This document shows, piece after piece, positions 25,390 through 34,123 of a DNA stretch of 64,000 nucleotides. Positions within the stretch are counted from its first letter, which is position 1. Each line of letters opens with the position of its first letter. The stretch is from contig NZ_LT906447.1 of assembly GCF_900186985.1 (NCBI RefSeq), forward strand, positions 186,001 to 250,000. The letters are read 5' to 3'. The notes under the pieces were generated by a model, which was given only the letters and a program-made list of their open reading frames with translations, was not told where the DNA came from and did no database searches. The stretch comes from Staphylococcus piscifermentans (GTDB lineage: Bacteria > Bacillota > Bacilli > Staphylococcales > Staphylococcaceae). A program made the translations under genes and the position numbers.

Positions 25390-25425
25390 CAGGGGCTGAG
25401 ACGACTCATCATGTCCCAACCCCTG
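25390..25425 (-). terminator. Terminator-like hairpin after the SDR gene
   Basis: CAGGGG (25390-25395) pairs with CCCCTG (25420-25425), with inner pairing of GAC and GTC, downstream of the minus-strand SDR. Confidence 0.6.
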
Positions 25426-25440
25426 ATTAAATTTGCTTAT

Positions 25441-26184
25441 TTATATCATTTCGCTGCCACCGCTGACTGGCATATAACTTCCTGTTATATAAGCGCTGTC
25501 GTCACTTGCGAAAAATGCTACTGCTTTAGCCACGTCTTCAGGTTGAGCAATGCGTTTCATTGGTACGAAAGAAGCTTGTTTGTCTTTATACTCTTGAGGC
25601 ATGCCAGAAGTCGCATTAGTGTCAACCATGCCCGGAGCTACAGTATTAGCGGTGATACCTTGATCGGCATATTCGTCTGCAATGTATTTAACGAATGCGT
25701 TGAGACTGCTCTTAGACACCCCGTGGGCTAAGAAGTTAGGAGCGGCGCGCTTGCTCAACCCGCTTGAAATATAGACTAACTTGCCGTATTGCTGTTCCTT
25801 CATATGTTCAATCACAGCTTTAGTTCCAAAGAAAGCAGCTTGTAACTCATCATCTGTTTTATGAATAAATTCTTCCCATTCCATTTCCGCAAATGATTTC
25901 ATTGGGAACTGCATTCCTGCATTATGCACAAAAATATCAATACTGCCAAAGGTATTGATGGCTTCCTTAACAATGTTATCAATATCTTCTTTGCATCTTG
26001 CATCACCTTTGACGGCAATAGCTTTGCCACCGTTTTCTTCAATAAATTCTACTACTTTTTCAGCAGCATCTGCACTTGAGAAATAATTTACGATTACATT
26101 TGCACCGCGTTGTCCTAATAACTTTGCTGTAGCGGCGCCGATACCATGACTTGAGCCTGTGACAATTGCTGTTTTGCCCTTCAT
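25441..26184 (-). CDS. SDR-family oxidoreductase with atypical active site
   Basis: This 247-residue short-chain dehydrogenase has TGSSHGIG (9-16) for NAD(P) binding, NAG (88-90) and Ser at the usual place (YISSG, about 140-141). The catalytic YxxxK motif reads HGVSK, with His154 in place of Tyr (codon CAC) and Lys158 kept. The rest of the fold, including the VAPGMVDT block, is intact. It may have altered chemistry or depend on another residue. AAAGGAG precedes the ATG. Confidence 0.85.
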   Translation of the reverse strand: MKGKTAIVTGSSHGIGAATAKLLGQRGANVIVNYFSSADAAEKVVEFIEENGGKAIAVKGDARCKEDIDNIVKEAINTFGSIDIFVHNAGMQFPMKSFAEMEWEEFIHKTDDELQAAFFGTKAVIEHMKEQQYGKLVYISSGLSKRAAPNFLAHGVSKSSLNAFVKYIADEYADQGITANTVAPGMVDTNATSGMPQEYKDKQASFVPMKRIAQPEDVAKAVAFFASDDSAYITGSYMPVSGGSEMI

Positions 26185-26392
26185 TTTATCTCTCCTTTAT
26201 ATTAGAAGTTATCTTTCATTGTCCATTTTAGAGGGCAAGTGAATTTTTCTCAAAATATTAAAATGTGATAAATTCTCATTTTTTCTTTAGGTTAAAATGA
26301 TTTATTTCCGTTAAGAAAAAAACGCAAAATGAAATTATGCTATAATGTTAAAGTATTGTTAATTTTATTTTTCGAAGGGAGAAAGGGATTTC

Positions 26393-27469
26393 ATGTTAAG
26401 CAAAGTTAATAAGGCATCGATAGGAATAGCTCTGGCGTATTTAAGTTTCATAGTCGGAGCGGGATTTACTACCGGACAAGAACTCTTGCAGTTCTTCGTC
26501 AACCATGGTAACTATGCTTATCTAGGCGCAATTCTGACAGGGGTTATTGTAACGTTCGGAACGCGTCAAATTGCCAAAATGGGATATCGTTTAGAAGCGG
26601 ACAGCTATGATATTTCACTCAATCATTTATTTGGGAATATACTAGGAAGAATCATTGATTATTTAATCATTTTCTTCTTGTTCGGTTTAACAGTAGTAAT
26701 GGTTGCTGGCGGAGGTTCAGCGCTGGAACAAGGATTTAACGTACCAAGTTGGATAGGCTCATTAGCAATTGTTGTACTGTTGTTTATAGTACTGCAATTG
26801 AAATTTGATAAGATTTTAACTGTTTTAGGCGCAGTTACACCTTTTTTAGTCATTGCAGTCTTGATTATCGCAGGGACTAACATCTTACATCCAGCTGTAC
26901 ATTTTTCCGATGTAAGTCATTATACGAAGCCTTCTAAAACATCTAGTCACTTTTGGTGGTGGGATGCGATAGTATATGGCGGTTTGATTATCGGAAACAG
27001 TTTCAGTTTCTTAACTATCGTAGGTAATGATGCGCTCAATCATAAAGTAGCACGTCGAGGCGCTTATTTCGGAGGTTTAACGTTCAGTCTTCTATTGTTG
27101 ATTATGATTGGCGGCTTATTAGCGAATTTACAGAAAGCAAATACTGTGGATATACCTACATTGCTTTTAGCGAATGATATTCATCCATTCTTATCTTACC
27201 TAATGTCAGCTGTCATGTTCGGGGTTATTTTTAACAGTTGTATCGGAATGATTTATCCATTCCTTACACGGTTTACCGATCCGACTTCCAAAAAATATAT
27301 TATCATGCTTAGTGTAACTCTTATACTCGCTTACATTTTAAGCTTCGTAGGTTTCGTAGACTTAGTGAACTTTGTCTTCAAAGTCTTTGGCTATATTGGT
27401 TTATTTATTACATTATCATTATTGGTACGTTGGTTCATGAATAAATTTACGAAAAAGAAATTACTTTAA
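26393..27469 (+). CDS. YkvI-family membrane transporter
   Basis: This 358-residue protein has about ten membrane helices and starts IGIALAYLSFIVGAGFTTGQE, the typical opening of YkvI-like proteins related to the amino-acid permease (APC) fold. AAGGGAGAAAGGG lies before the ATG, and TATAAT (26341-26346) marks a likely promoter. The substrate is unknown. It ends at a clear terminator. Confidence 0.82.
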   Translation: MLSKVNKASIGIALAYLSFIVGAGFTTGQELLQFFVNHGNYAYLGAILTGVIVTFGTRQIAKMGYRLEADSYDISLNHLFGNILGRIIDYLIIFFLFGLTVVMVAGGGSALEQGFNVPSWIGSLAIVVLLFIVLQLKFDKILTVLGAVTPFLVIAVLIIAGTNILHPAVHFSDVSHYTKPSKTSSHFWWWDAIVYGGLIIGNSFSFLTIVGNDALNHKVARRGAYFGGLTFSLLLLIMIGGLLANLQKANTVDIPTLLLANDIHPFLSYLMSAVMFGVIFNSCIGMIYPFLTRFTDPTSKKYIIMLSVTLILAYILSFVGFVDLVNFVFKVFGYIGLFITLSLLVRWFMNKFTKKKLL

Positions 27470-27475
27470 AAAGAG

Positions 27476-27502
27476 CTCCTCTTGGTGAAAGAGGAGTTTT
27501 TT
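27476..27502 (+). terminator. Terminator of the YkvI-like gene
   Basis: CTCCTCTT (27476-27483) pairs with AAGAGGAG (27489-27496), followed by TTTTTT. Confidence 0.85.
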
Positions 27503-27526
27503 AGTATTACCTGGGAAATAAAAAAG

Positions 27527-27943
27527 TTAATGGTGAGTGAAATTTTTTTCGAAACGTAAAGATAAATCAATTAACACTAAGAATAAAATATGACCGAGCA
27601 TCCAAATGGCATAATCTCCCCAAGAGAAAACAAACATCGAACGCACAGACATGGTGATTAAAAATGGATATAGCATTCCAAACATGATAATTGAAATGAT
27701 GATTCCTATTGGATAAAAATGAGAATTTTTGATACATTGGAAAGCAATATAGACAGCAGTAGTAGTACCGAGATGAAATAACAGTGATGAAAAGAATCCA
27801 GCATGCCGAAATCCGGGGAGGAAGTCAATATTCATCAAAAGTTCAGCTAAATGATGTGTTCCTAAAGTATCTGTGATAACAAAAAATAAGTATAAAAAAG
27901 TGGAAAGCACTAGAATAGCAATAATATGATAAAGAAATTTCAC
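27527..27943 (-). CDS. Unknown four-helix membrane protein (138 aa)
   Basis: The protein starts at GTG with GGTGGCGATGG upstream. Four hydrophobic segments are evident, beginning with IIAILVLSTFLYLFFVI and ending with MLGHILFLVLIDLSL, and the tail is basic (RFEKNFTHH). No family is recognised. It stands alone between terminators and the divergent MsrA-like gene. Confidence 0.6.
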   Translation of the reverse strand: MKFLYHIIAILVLSTFLYLFFVITDTLGTHHLAELLMNIDFLPGFRHAGFFSSLLFHLGTTTAVYIAFQCIKNSHFYPIGIIISIIMFGMLYPFLITMSVRSMFVFSWGDYAIWMLGHILFLVLIDLSLRFEKNFTHH

Positions 27944-28034
27944 GAATCCATCGCCACCTTGATCGGAATAATTGATTGTAGCTTATTATATTCCCGGAAT
28001 ATAATAAAATAATGGGCAAAAGGAGTAATGCAGC

Positions 28035-28511
28035 GTGAACGAAGTAATATATTTAGCAGGAGGATGTCTTTGGGGTGTACAAGCTTTCGTCAAAACACTG
28101 CCAGGAGTGGTAGAGACAGAAGCGGGCAGAGCCAATGGGAGTACTCGAAATTTAGAAGGGCAATATGACGGATATGTAGAGTGTGTTAAAACAACATTCA
28201 ATGCTGATCAGGTCAGTGCTGAAGATTTAACAGGTCATCTTTTCGAAATCATTGATCCGTATAGCAGAAATCAGCAAGGCGAGGATATTGGCCCTAAATA
28301 CCGAACTGGTGTCTATAGCGAACAAGCAAGTCATTTAGAGGAAGCGAAAGCGTATATTCAAGACCGTCCTGACAGTCGCCGTATCACTGTAGAAGTCTTG
28401 CCGCTTACTAACTACATTCCTAGCGCTGAAGAACATCAAAATCGATTAGACAAGCATCCTGATGACTATTGCCATATTCCGAAAAAGCTTTTACAAAAAT
28501 ATAATGCATAA
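28035..28511 (+). CDS. MsrA-like peptide-methionine sulfoxide reductase
   Basis: This 157-residue protein resembles MsrA. The active-site motif, normally GCFWG, reads GCLWG with the catalytic Cys at residue 11. RNQQGEDIGPKYRTGVY corresponds to the NRQGNDxGxQYRS segment, but the usual HDPT is IDPYS. Start GTG lies nine bases after AGGAG. It is probably a divergent paralogue rather than the main MsrA; activity on free or protein-bound Met sulfoxide is uncertain. Confidence 0.8.
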   Translation: MNEVIYLAGGCLWGVQAFVKTLPGVVETEAGRANGSTRNLEGQYDGYVECVKTTFNADQVSAEDLTGHLFEIIDPYSRNQQGEDIGPKYRTGVYSEQASHLEEAKAYIQDRPDSRRITVEVLPLTNYIPSAEEHQNRLDKHPDDYCHIPKKLLQKYNA

Positions 28512-28606
28512 AGTAAGAAGTTCAGCTGTTATCAGTCTGGACTTCTTTTTTGAAAAAGCAAAAAATAAAATGTTGTGTTAAACTATCATTAATTATTTTG
28601 GAATAA

Positions 28607-28795
28607 TTAGAAAAAGAAATGTAAGATTCTATAAAGACCTAAACATAACACGATGATAATAACTAACAGACGAGGTTTTGTAAAAATTATACTTTGTTTT
28701 TTCTTTTCTTCTTTTTCAGGGTCATAGTTTCTTAATTCTTCTTCAATTTCTTTATTAATTTCTTCAAGACTTTTTTCATGTTTGTCAGTAGACAT
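28607..28795 (-). CDS. Small tail-anchored protein (62 aa)
   Basis: A charged N-terminus (SLEEINKEIEEELRNYDPEK) is followed by one C-terminal helix (LLVIIIVLCLGLYRILHFFF). GGAGG lies before ATG 28795. It is divergent from the Mur-ligase gene with only about 60 bp between them. Function unknown. Confidence 0.6.
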   Translation of the reverse strand: MSTDKHEKSLEEINKEIEEELRNYDPEKEEKKKQSIIFTKPRLLVIIIVLCLGLYRILHFFF

Positions 28796-28858
28796 ATGAC
28801 TCAACCTCCAATTCAATTAAATTGTATCATTTTAAAATAAGTAGGAGTGAACAAAACT

Positions 28859-30874
28859 ATGTACACATTAGGTTTAATCGCCGACATATTAGATGCCAAA
28901 TTGTTAGATGCGAAAGGAAAAGAAAATAATATTATTAGTGATTTTGAATATCAAATGTTACACGTAAAATCATCACATACTGCATTTATTTCTATCAGTA
29001 AATTATCATGGCAGAAATATTTAAATAAATCAAAGGTAATGAATGACGGAAACAGCCAAATTCCTAAAAATATTAAAAATATAGGGTTAATTATTACTGA
29101 ATCTTATGTAGAAGGTTTAGAAAATAAAATCCCGCAAATTATAGTTAATAATTCCATTAAAGCTATGAAAATATTAGCACTGTATATTCGTAAGCATTTT
29201 AGCAATCCTGTCATATGTCTAACAGGATCAATGGGGAAAAGTTCTACAAGATTAATGCTTACAGCAGCTTTAGCTCCTTTGAATGTGCAAGAAAATCGTG
29301 GTAATAGTAATACACGAAGCGCAATTTATTTACATATGTGCAAATTAGCATCTAATCCAGATATAGCGATTTTTGAAACCTCCTTAAATGCATTAAACAA
29401 CAGAGGAAATATGGCTTTAGTTTTAAAGCCGAACATAGCAATTGTAACAGGAATTGGATCAGCACATTTATCAACAATTGGTTCTACTGAAGAAATAGCA
29501 AAGTTTAAGGCGAGAATATTTGCAGGTTTAAATAAAGATGGAATTGCGATTTATAATGCCGATACATTGCATCATGATTATTTAAGGAAGACAGCATTAA
29601 AATTTACATCGAATGTTTATGGTTACAGTACTAAAAATCCAAAAGCTGATTTATTTGCTGAGTCGATTACTCCGATAAAAAAAGCAGCAGAAGTAAAAAC
29701 AAATGATGGTATACATTTTACTTTGCCTTCAGTTAGTAACGGAATGGTAGAAAATGCATTGGCAGTTTTATTATCATTAAAATATTTAGACACAAATATT
29801 GAAGAGAATCTTGAAAATTTAAGACATACTCAATTATTTAAGAAAGTGTTGGAATTTAAAGATATTCATTCCGCTACAGAAGATGCAACTTTATTAGATG
29901 ATACGCATAATGCATCGCTACCAGCTATGATTAATGCAATCCAAGCTTTTAATTCTCAAAGCCCATTTTTTCAGGGTCATAAGATTATTGCATTAGGGCA
30001 AATAAGTGACTTAGGAGATAAGACGGACAAGGTTCATGCGGAATTAGTGCCGATATTAGAAAAATCAAAAGCAGATTATATTTTATGTATGGATGAACCG
30101 TTACGTAAAGTAGTAAATAAAGTTAAAGGAAAACATATTACTTGGTATCGAAACCCGCAATTATTATTACATGATTTATGTTTTTTAATAAACCAAGATG
30201 CACTTGTGCTAATGAAATCTTCAGTAACAAAAACTGATTTTCCGAAAATAGCACAAAAATTATCTCCATCTTTATTGCACTATAGACGAAGCGGAGAAGC
30301 AGAGAAATTGTATGAAGAAGTTGTGAACAAAGGAAAAGCTTATCTGGTTTATAACCTTAAGACAAAAGAAATTGAAGAAGAAAATAATAGAGCCGGTTCA
30401 GCTACAATTGAAGGTTTATCTCCTTTATTGTATTACATTGATGCAAAAACTAGAAAAAAAGAAAATTATCTAGTCACAATGAAGGAGTGGCCTACAAATA
30501 ATAAAGAATTCTTTACAGGAAGAAAAATTTCTTTTTCAGACTTGATAGAAACTATGAAAGCAATACCTCATCCTTCTTTAGTTTACCAACTTGCATATGA
30601 ATTATATCCAAACAATAGGCAACGTAAAAATTATGTGGAAAAAGTGATAAGTAATTTAGGTTTGTCTGATTCAAGCGCGATTAATTTGACTGGTAGATAC
30701 CGGACAAAAGAACGGCAAACATTTAACGTAGATGATTTGTTAAAGCTAGTGAAAGAGTATAAAAGCATATTGCTTGAAAATGATAAATTTGTGATAGGAA
30801 ATTATAATCATCATGGTTTTTTTAAAACAAGAGATAAATTAGTTTTATTTACTGGATTTAAGGATATAGAATAA
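28859..30874 (+). CDS. Mur-ligase-family protein fused to a degenerate DD-carboxypeptidase-like domain
   Basis: This 671-residue cytosolic protein has a MurF-like N-terminus and the ATP loop TGSMGKSST (about 121-130), then a central Mur-ligase domain and a ligase C-domain (DDTHNASLPAM...). From about residue 470 the pattern VTMKEWP...ISFSDLIETMKAI...NYVEKVISNLGLSD...NLTGRY resembles D-Ala-D-Ala carboxypeptidases, but the SxxK and SxN catalytic motifs are missing. No signal peptide is seen. Mur ligases join an amino group to a carboxylate using ATP. The ATG at 28859 is chosen because AGGAG overlaps the alternative GTG. It lies directly upstream of the DA-repeat surface protein. Substrate unknown. 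Confidence 0.75.
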   Translation: MYTLGLIADILDAKLLDAKGKENNIISDFEYQMLHVKSSHTAFISISKLSWQKYLNKSKVMNDGNSQIPKNIKNIGLIITESYVEGLENKIPQIIVNNSIKAMKILALYIRKHFSNPVICLTGSMGKSSTRLMLTAALAPLNVQENRGNSNTRSAIYLHMCKLASNPDIAIFETSLNALNNRGNMALVLKPNIAIVTGIGSAHLSTIGSTEEIAKFKARIFAGLNKDGIAIYNADTLHHDYLRKTALKFTSNVYGYSTKNPKADLFAESITPIKKAAEVKTNDGIHFTLPSVSNGMVENALAVLLSLKYLDTNIEENLENLRHTQLFKKVLEFKDIHSATEDATLLDDTHNASLPAMINAIQAFNSQSPFFQGHKIIALGQISDLGDKTDKVHAELVPILEKSKADYILCMDEPLRKVVNKVKGKHITWYRNPQLLLHDLCFLINQDALVLMKSSVTKTDFPKIAQKLSPSLLHYRRSGEAEKLYEEVVNKGKAYLVYNLKTKEIEEENNRAGSATIEGLSPLLYYIDAKTRKKENYLVTMKEWPTNNKEFFTGRKISFSDLIETMKAIPHPSLVYQLAYELYPNNRQRKNYVEKVISNLGLSDSSAINLTGRYRTKERQTFNVDDLLKLVKEYKSILLENDKFVIGNYNHHGFFKTRDKLVLFTGFKDIE

Positions 30875-30898
30875 CTGAATAATTAAGCGTAATTAAAT

Positions 30899-30928
30899 AA
30901 AACCCAGATTGTGTCTGGGTTTTTATTT
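30899..30928 (+). terminator. Terminator of the Mur-ligase gene
   Basis: AACCCAGA (30901-30908) pairs with TCTGGGTT (30914-30921), followed by TTTATTTT. The remaining gap to 31173 is AT-rich with only a small palindrome, ATATTAATTAATAT (30980-30993), and no clear promoter. Confidence 0.85.
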
Positions 30929-31173
30929 TGTTTATTATGTCAATTTATCGACATTTTTTTAAGAAGAAGGATTTATAATATATTAATTAATATGTCATAA
31001 ACCATTGAAACAAGTACAAATGGATAGGATATCAGATAATACATATAAGTATTAACTAATTGATTTACAAGTATTTGATTTTAAAAAATTGTAAAAAATA
31101 AAGAAAACTGTTTAAATTAGTTGTGCAATTGTGTTAATGTTTGAGTGTAAGTTTATATTTTAGGAGGGATTTT

Positions 31174-34050
31174 TTGGAAAACAATGACTTTTTCAAAAAC
31201 AGGAAGAATCGTTATTCGATCCGTAAGATGACAGCAGGAGTAGCATCAATCATCGTGGGGATTACGTTATTCGGTAATGCAAATGACGCACAAGCAGCAG
31301 AGCAAACAGATAATGGAGACACAAAAGCACAGACCACACAAACAACTCAAACAGGTCAACCGACTAATAATTCTACTAAACAGACAGTAGGTAATAATGA
31401 ACCAACAACTTTTGAAAATACAACTCAAGAACAACAAAACACCAATGCAAGCACGCAAAATTCAACTAACGACGTAAAAGCACAAAGCCAATCAGATTAT
31501 ACAAAAACATCTTCAGAACAAGAGCAACCGACTAATGAACAACCTAAACCTGAAAGTGTTGTAGGTGAAAAACAACAACCTGAAACTCAAGAAGCACCAT
31601 CTACAACACAACAAAAGACAGAAAATTTAAATAATGAGGTTTCTTCACCTGAAGAATCTAACAACCAACCGAAAGAACAAGAAACAGCGCCTAAAGGACA
31701 ACAATCTGTTCAAACTGATCAATCAAAATCAGTGCAAGAAAAACAAACAAATACTGAAGATACTAACCAGTCGAATGGTCAATCAAACGATTCCAATCAA
31801 AATAATAAAGGTATCGCAGTAACTGAAAATTCAAATTCTGCTCAAAAGACTTCTACTACATCACAAAAATCTCAAGCAGAATCAAATACTCAAACTCAAA
31901 CAGAAGCACCAAAACAAGAAATTGAAGGAAGCAAAACTGCAACGACAGTTTCGAAAGGCCAAAATACTGGGACGTCTCAAGTAGAAGCACCGGACACAGA
32001 AAATTCTAATCCGGTTGGCACAACTGAACCTGAACCATTTAGCACACCGGTTGGCGAAAACACAAATGCGCCAGAAGAACAAAATCCAGTTGAACAACCA
32101 GAAGGTCAAAAGGGTCAAAGAACATTTGATGAAACTCAAGCTCCAGTAAATAATGGAACAAAAACAGATGTTCCGAATGAAGAGGCTTCGTTTGATCCTA
32201 ATGGCTCAACGGTTACGGATGCTAATAATCCAACTTTAGGAAATGTTGAAACAAGTGGAGGAAACTTTGCAGATACTTCAGATGCAGCTAAAGATTATTC
32301 AAATAAAAAAGATAGTACCCAACCTTTAGCTACGCCACCACGAACATTCGCAAGATTAAGTAAGTTGAATCAGCCAACTTCAACTTCTAGCAACGTGGGT
32401 TCTAACACATACGCAGCTCCACTTGATTTAAATAATGATAATAAATCAGAAACATCTGGCTTAGATAATAATGCTACAACAACAGCAACAACATCTGATG
32501 CCACAACTCAAGCAGCACCAACTGGCACAAATGTAAATGATCAAGTAACTGCTTCGAATTACAAATTATCTAATAAAACAGTAGATGCTAATGATAGTGG
32601 CAGCACAGATATGAGTGTAGATTTGACTGTGGCAGATTCAGTTAAATCTGGCGATTATTTTAATGTTAAGTTCCCTAAATATTTAAATTACTTTGGAAAT
32701 AGTACACCACAAAGTACTAGAATTCCAGATTTGATGAATGGGGATCAAGTAGTAGCATCAGGAGCATTTAATCCGGATGACAACTCGTTAACTTATACAT
32801 TTACAGACTATGTTGATACACACGACAATGTAACAGGAAAATTCAATTTACCTTTATGGGCAGATAGAAACGAAGCTAAAACTTCTGGAAATTACCCTGT
32901 TACAACTACTGTTGCTGGTGAATCATTCAATGATAATGTTCGAATTAATTACAGAACTAATGATTCACAAGTTTCATCAAATATTGATTCATTCATTACA
33001 CATACTGACCAAGCAACAGGAGACTACCAACAGGTTATTTATGTAAACCCGCAAGGCAAAGATGCTTACAATGCTAAAGTGAATTTGTATAATTATTGGC
33101 CAAATCAAAACACACCTAATGATAGTTCTGCTCAGTTAAATCCTGATGTTACGAGCTATAAAATTTACGAAGTTCAAAATAATCAAGAATTGTATCCAAG
33201 TTATTATTTAGATGAAAATAATCCTAATTTGGTAGATGTAACAAATGTTACCGATGATTCTCGATATAATTTTAATCCAAAATATACAACAGATGCTAGC
33301 GGTAAAGAAGTTTTAACATTAGATTTCCATAATTTACCTTCTAATGGTAGTCGATACGTTATAGTCTTAGATAGTAAGGCTCAAGATGGCAATCGTGAAT
33401 CAATTAAAACTAGAGCTGAAATGACATCTGATGCTGGTCCAAATGGTCAAAATCATAATGTCTATACTTGGGATAATGAAAATATTTACCTACAAGGATC
33501 CGGAGAAGCAGACGGAGATGACACAGACGCCGATGCCGATGCAGATGCCGACGCGGATGCTGATGCGGACGCCGATGCCGACGCTGACGCAGATGCAGAT
33601 GCCGACGCCGATGCGGATGCCGACGCCGATGCGGATGCTGACGCTGACGCAGACGCTGACGCCGATGCAGATGCCGACGCAGATGCAGACTCAGATGCGG
33701 ACGCTGACGCCGACGCGGATGCCGATGCGGACGCTGACGCCGACGCTGATGCAGACGCTGATGCCGACGCTGACGCTGACGCAGACGCCGATGCTGATGC
33801 TGATGCCGATGCCGACGCAGATGCGGATGCCGACGCTGATGCAGATGCCGACGCTGACGCAGATGGAGATCACCCAGGAGAACCACACCATGATACAGAT
33901 GGAGATAACGGCCATCATGGCTCAGGTGATAAAGAATTGCCAGATACGGGTAATAATAATAATAAACAAGCTGGTTTATTCGGCGGATTGTTTGCTGCCC
34001 TAGGTTCAGCATTATTATTCGGACGCCGTAAGAAAGATAAAAAGCAATAA
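31174..34050 (+). CDS. Cell-wall-anchored MSCRAMM surface protein with Asp-Ala repeat stalk
   Basis: This 958-residue adhesin of the Clf/Sdr type starts at TTG after AGGAGGG. It has a YSIRK signal peptide (14-18), a Gln/Thr/Ser-rich disordered region to about 440, an N2-N3-like Ig-type ligand domain including [16 protein letters not shown], a long DADADA repeat (about 785-898) and an LPDTG sorting signal (922-926) with helix and RRKK tail. The repeat is Asp-Ala, not the Ser-Asp of S. aureus Sdr proteins. It probably binds a host protein such as fibrinogen; that is family knowledge, not proof. Confidence 0.92.
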   Translation: MENNDFFKNRKNRYSIRKMTAGVASIIVGITLFGNANDAQAAEQTDNGDTKAQTTQTTQTGQPTNNSTKQTVGNNEPTTFENTTQEQQNTNASTQNSTNDVKAQSQSDYTKTSSEQEQPTNEQPKPESVVGEKQQPETQEAPSTTQQKTENLNNEVSSPEESNNQPKEQETAPKGQQSVQTDQSKSVQEKQTNTEDTNQSNGQSNDSNQNNKGIAVTENSNSAQKTSTTSQKSQAESNTQTQTEAPKQEIEGSKTATTVSKGQNTGTSQVEAPDTENSNPVGTTEPEPFSTPVGENTNAPEEQNPVEQPEGQKGQRTFDETQAPVNNGTKTDVPNEEASFDPNGSTVTDANNPTLGNVETSGGNFADTSDAAKDYSNKKDSTQPLATPPRTFARLSKLNQPTSTSSNVGSNTYAAPLDLNNDNKSETSGLDNNATTTATTSDATTQAAPTGTNVNDQVTASNYKLSNKTVDANDSGSTDMSVDLTVADSVKSGDYFNVKFPKYLNYFGNSTPQSTRIPDLMNGDQVVASGAFNPDDNSLTYTFTDYVDTHDNVTGKFNLPLWADRNEAKTSGNYPVTTTVAGESFNDNVRINYRTNDSQVSSNIDSFITHTDQATGDYQQVIYVNPQGKDAYNAKVNLYNYWPNQNTPNDSSAQLNPDVTSYKIYEVQNNQELYPSYYLDENNPNLVDVTNVTDDSRYNFNPKYTTDASGKEVLTLDFHNLPSNGSRYVIVLDSKAQDGNRESIKTRAEMTSDAGPNGQNHNVYTWDNENIYLQGSGEADGDDTDADADADADADADADADADADADADADADADADADADADADADADADADADADADSDADADADADADADADADADADADADADADADADADADADADADADADADADADADADGDHPGEPHHDTDGDNGHHGSGDKELPDTGNNNNKQAGLFGGLFAALGSALLFGRRKKDKKQ
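33523..33864 (+). repeat. Asp-Ala dipeptide repeat coding tract
   Basis: About 56 GAY-GCN codon pairs encode (Asp-Ala)n with one Asp-Ser interruption. Third bases vary, so selection is on the protein. The tract is far more GC-rich than the surroundings and gives long false frames on other strands. Confidence 0.95.
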
Positions 34051-34064
34051 AATCATTTAAATAG

Positions 34065-34092
34065 AGGGCTGGACTTTGTTCCGGCCCTTTTC
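34065..34092 (+). terminator. Terminator between the surface protein and the alpha/alpha-barrel gene
   Basis: AGGGCTGGA (34065-34073) pairs with TCCGGCCCT (34080-34088), followed by TTTT. Only 35 bp separate it from the next start, with no good promoter, so some readthrough is likely. Confidence 0.75.
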
Positions 34093-34123
34093 ATACATAT
34101 AGAATAAGAAGGGGATTGAACTC

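Noticed and set aside
33410..34012. Long frames on both strands over the Asp-Ala repeat (190-200 residues)
   Set aside because: They are low-complexity shadows of the GAY-GCN tract; third-base variation supports only the surface-protein frame.
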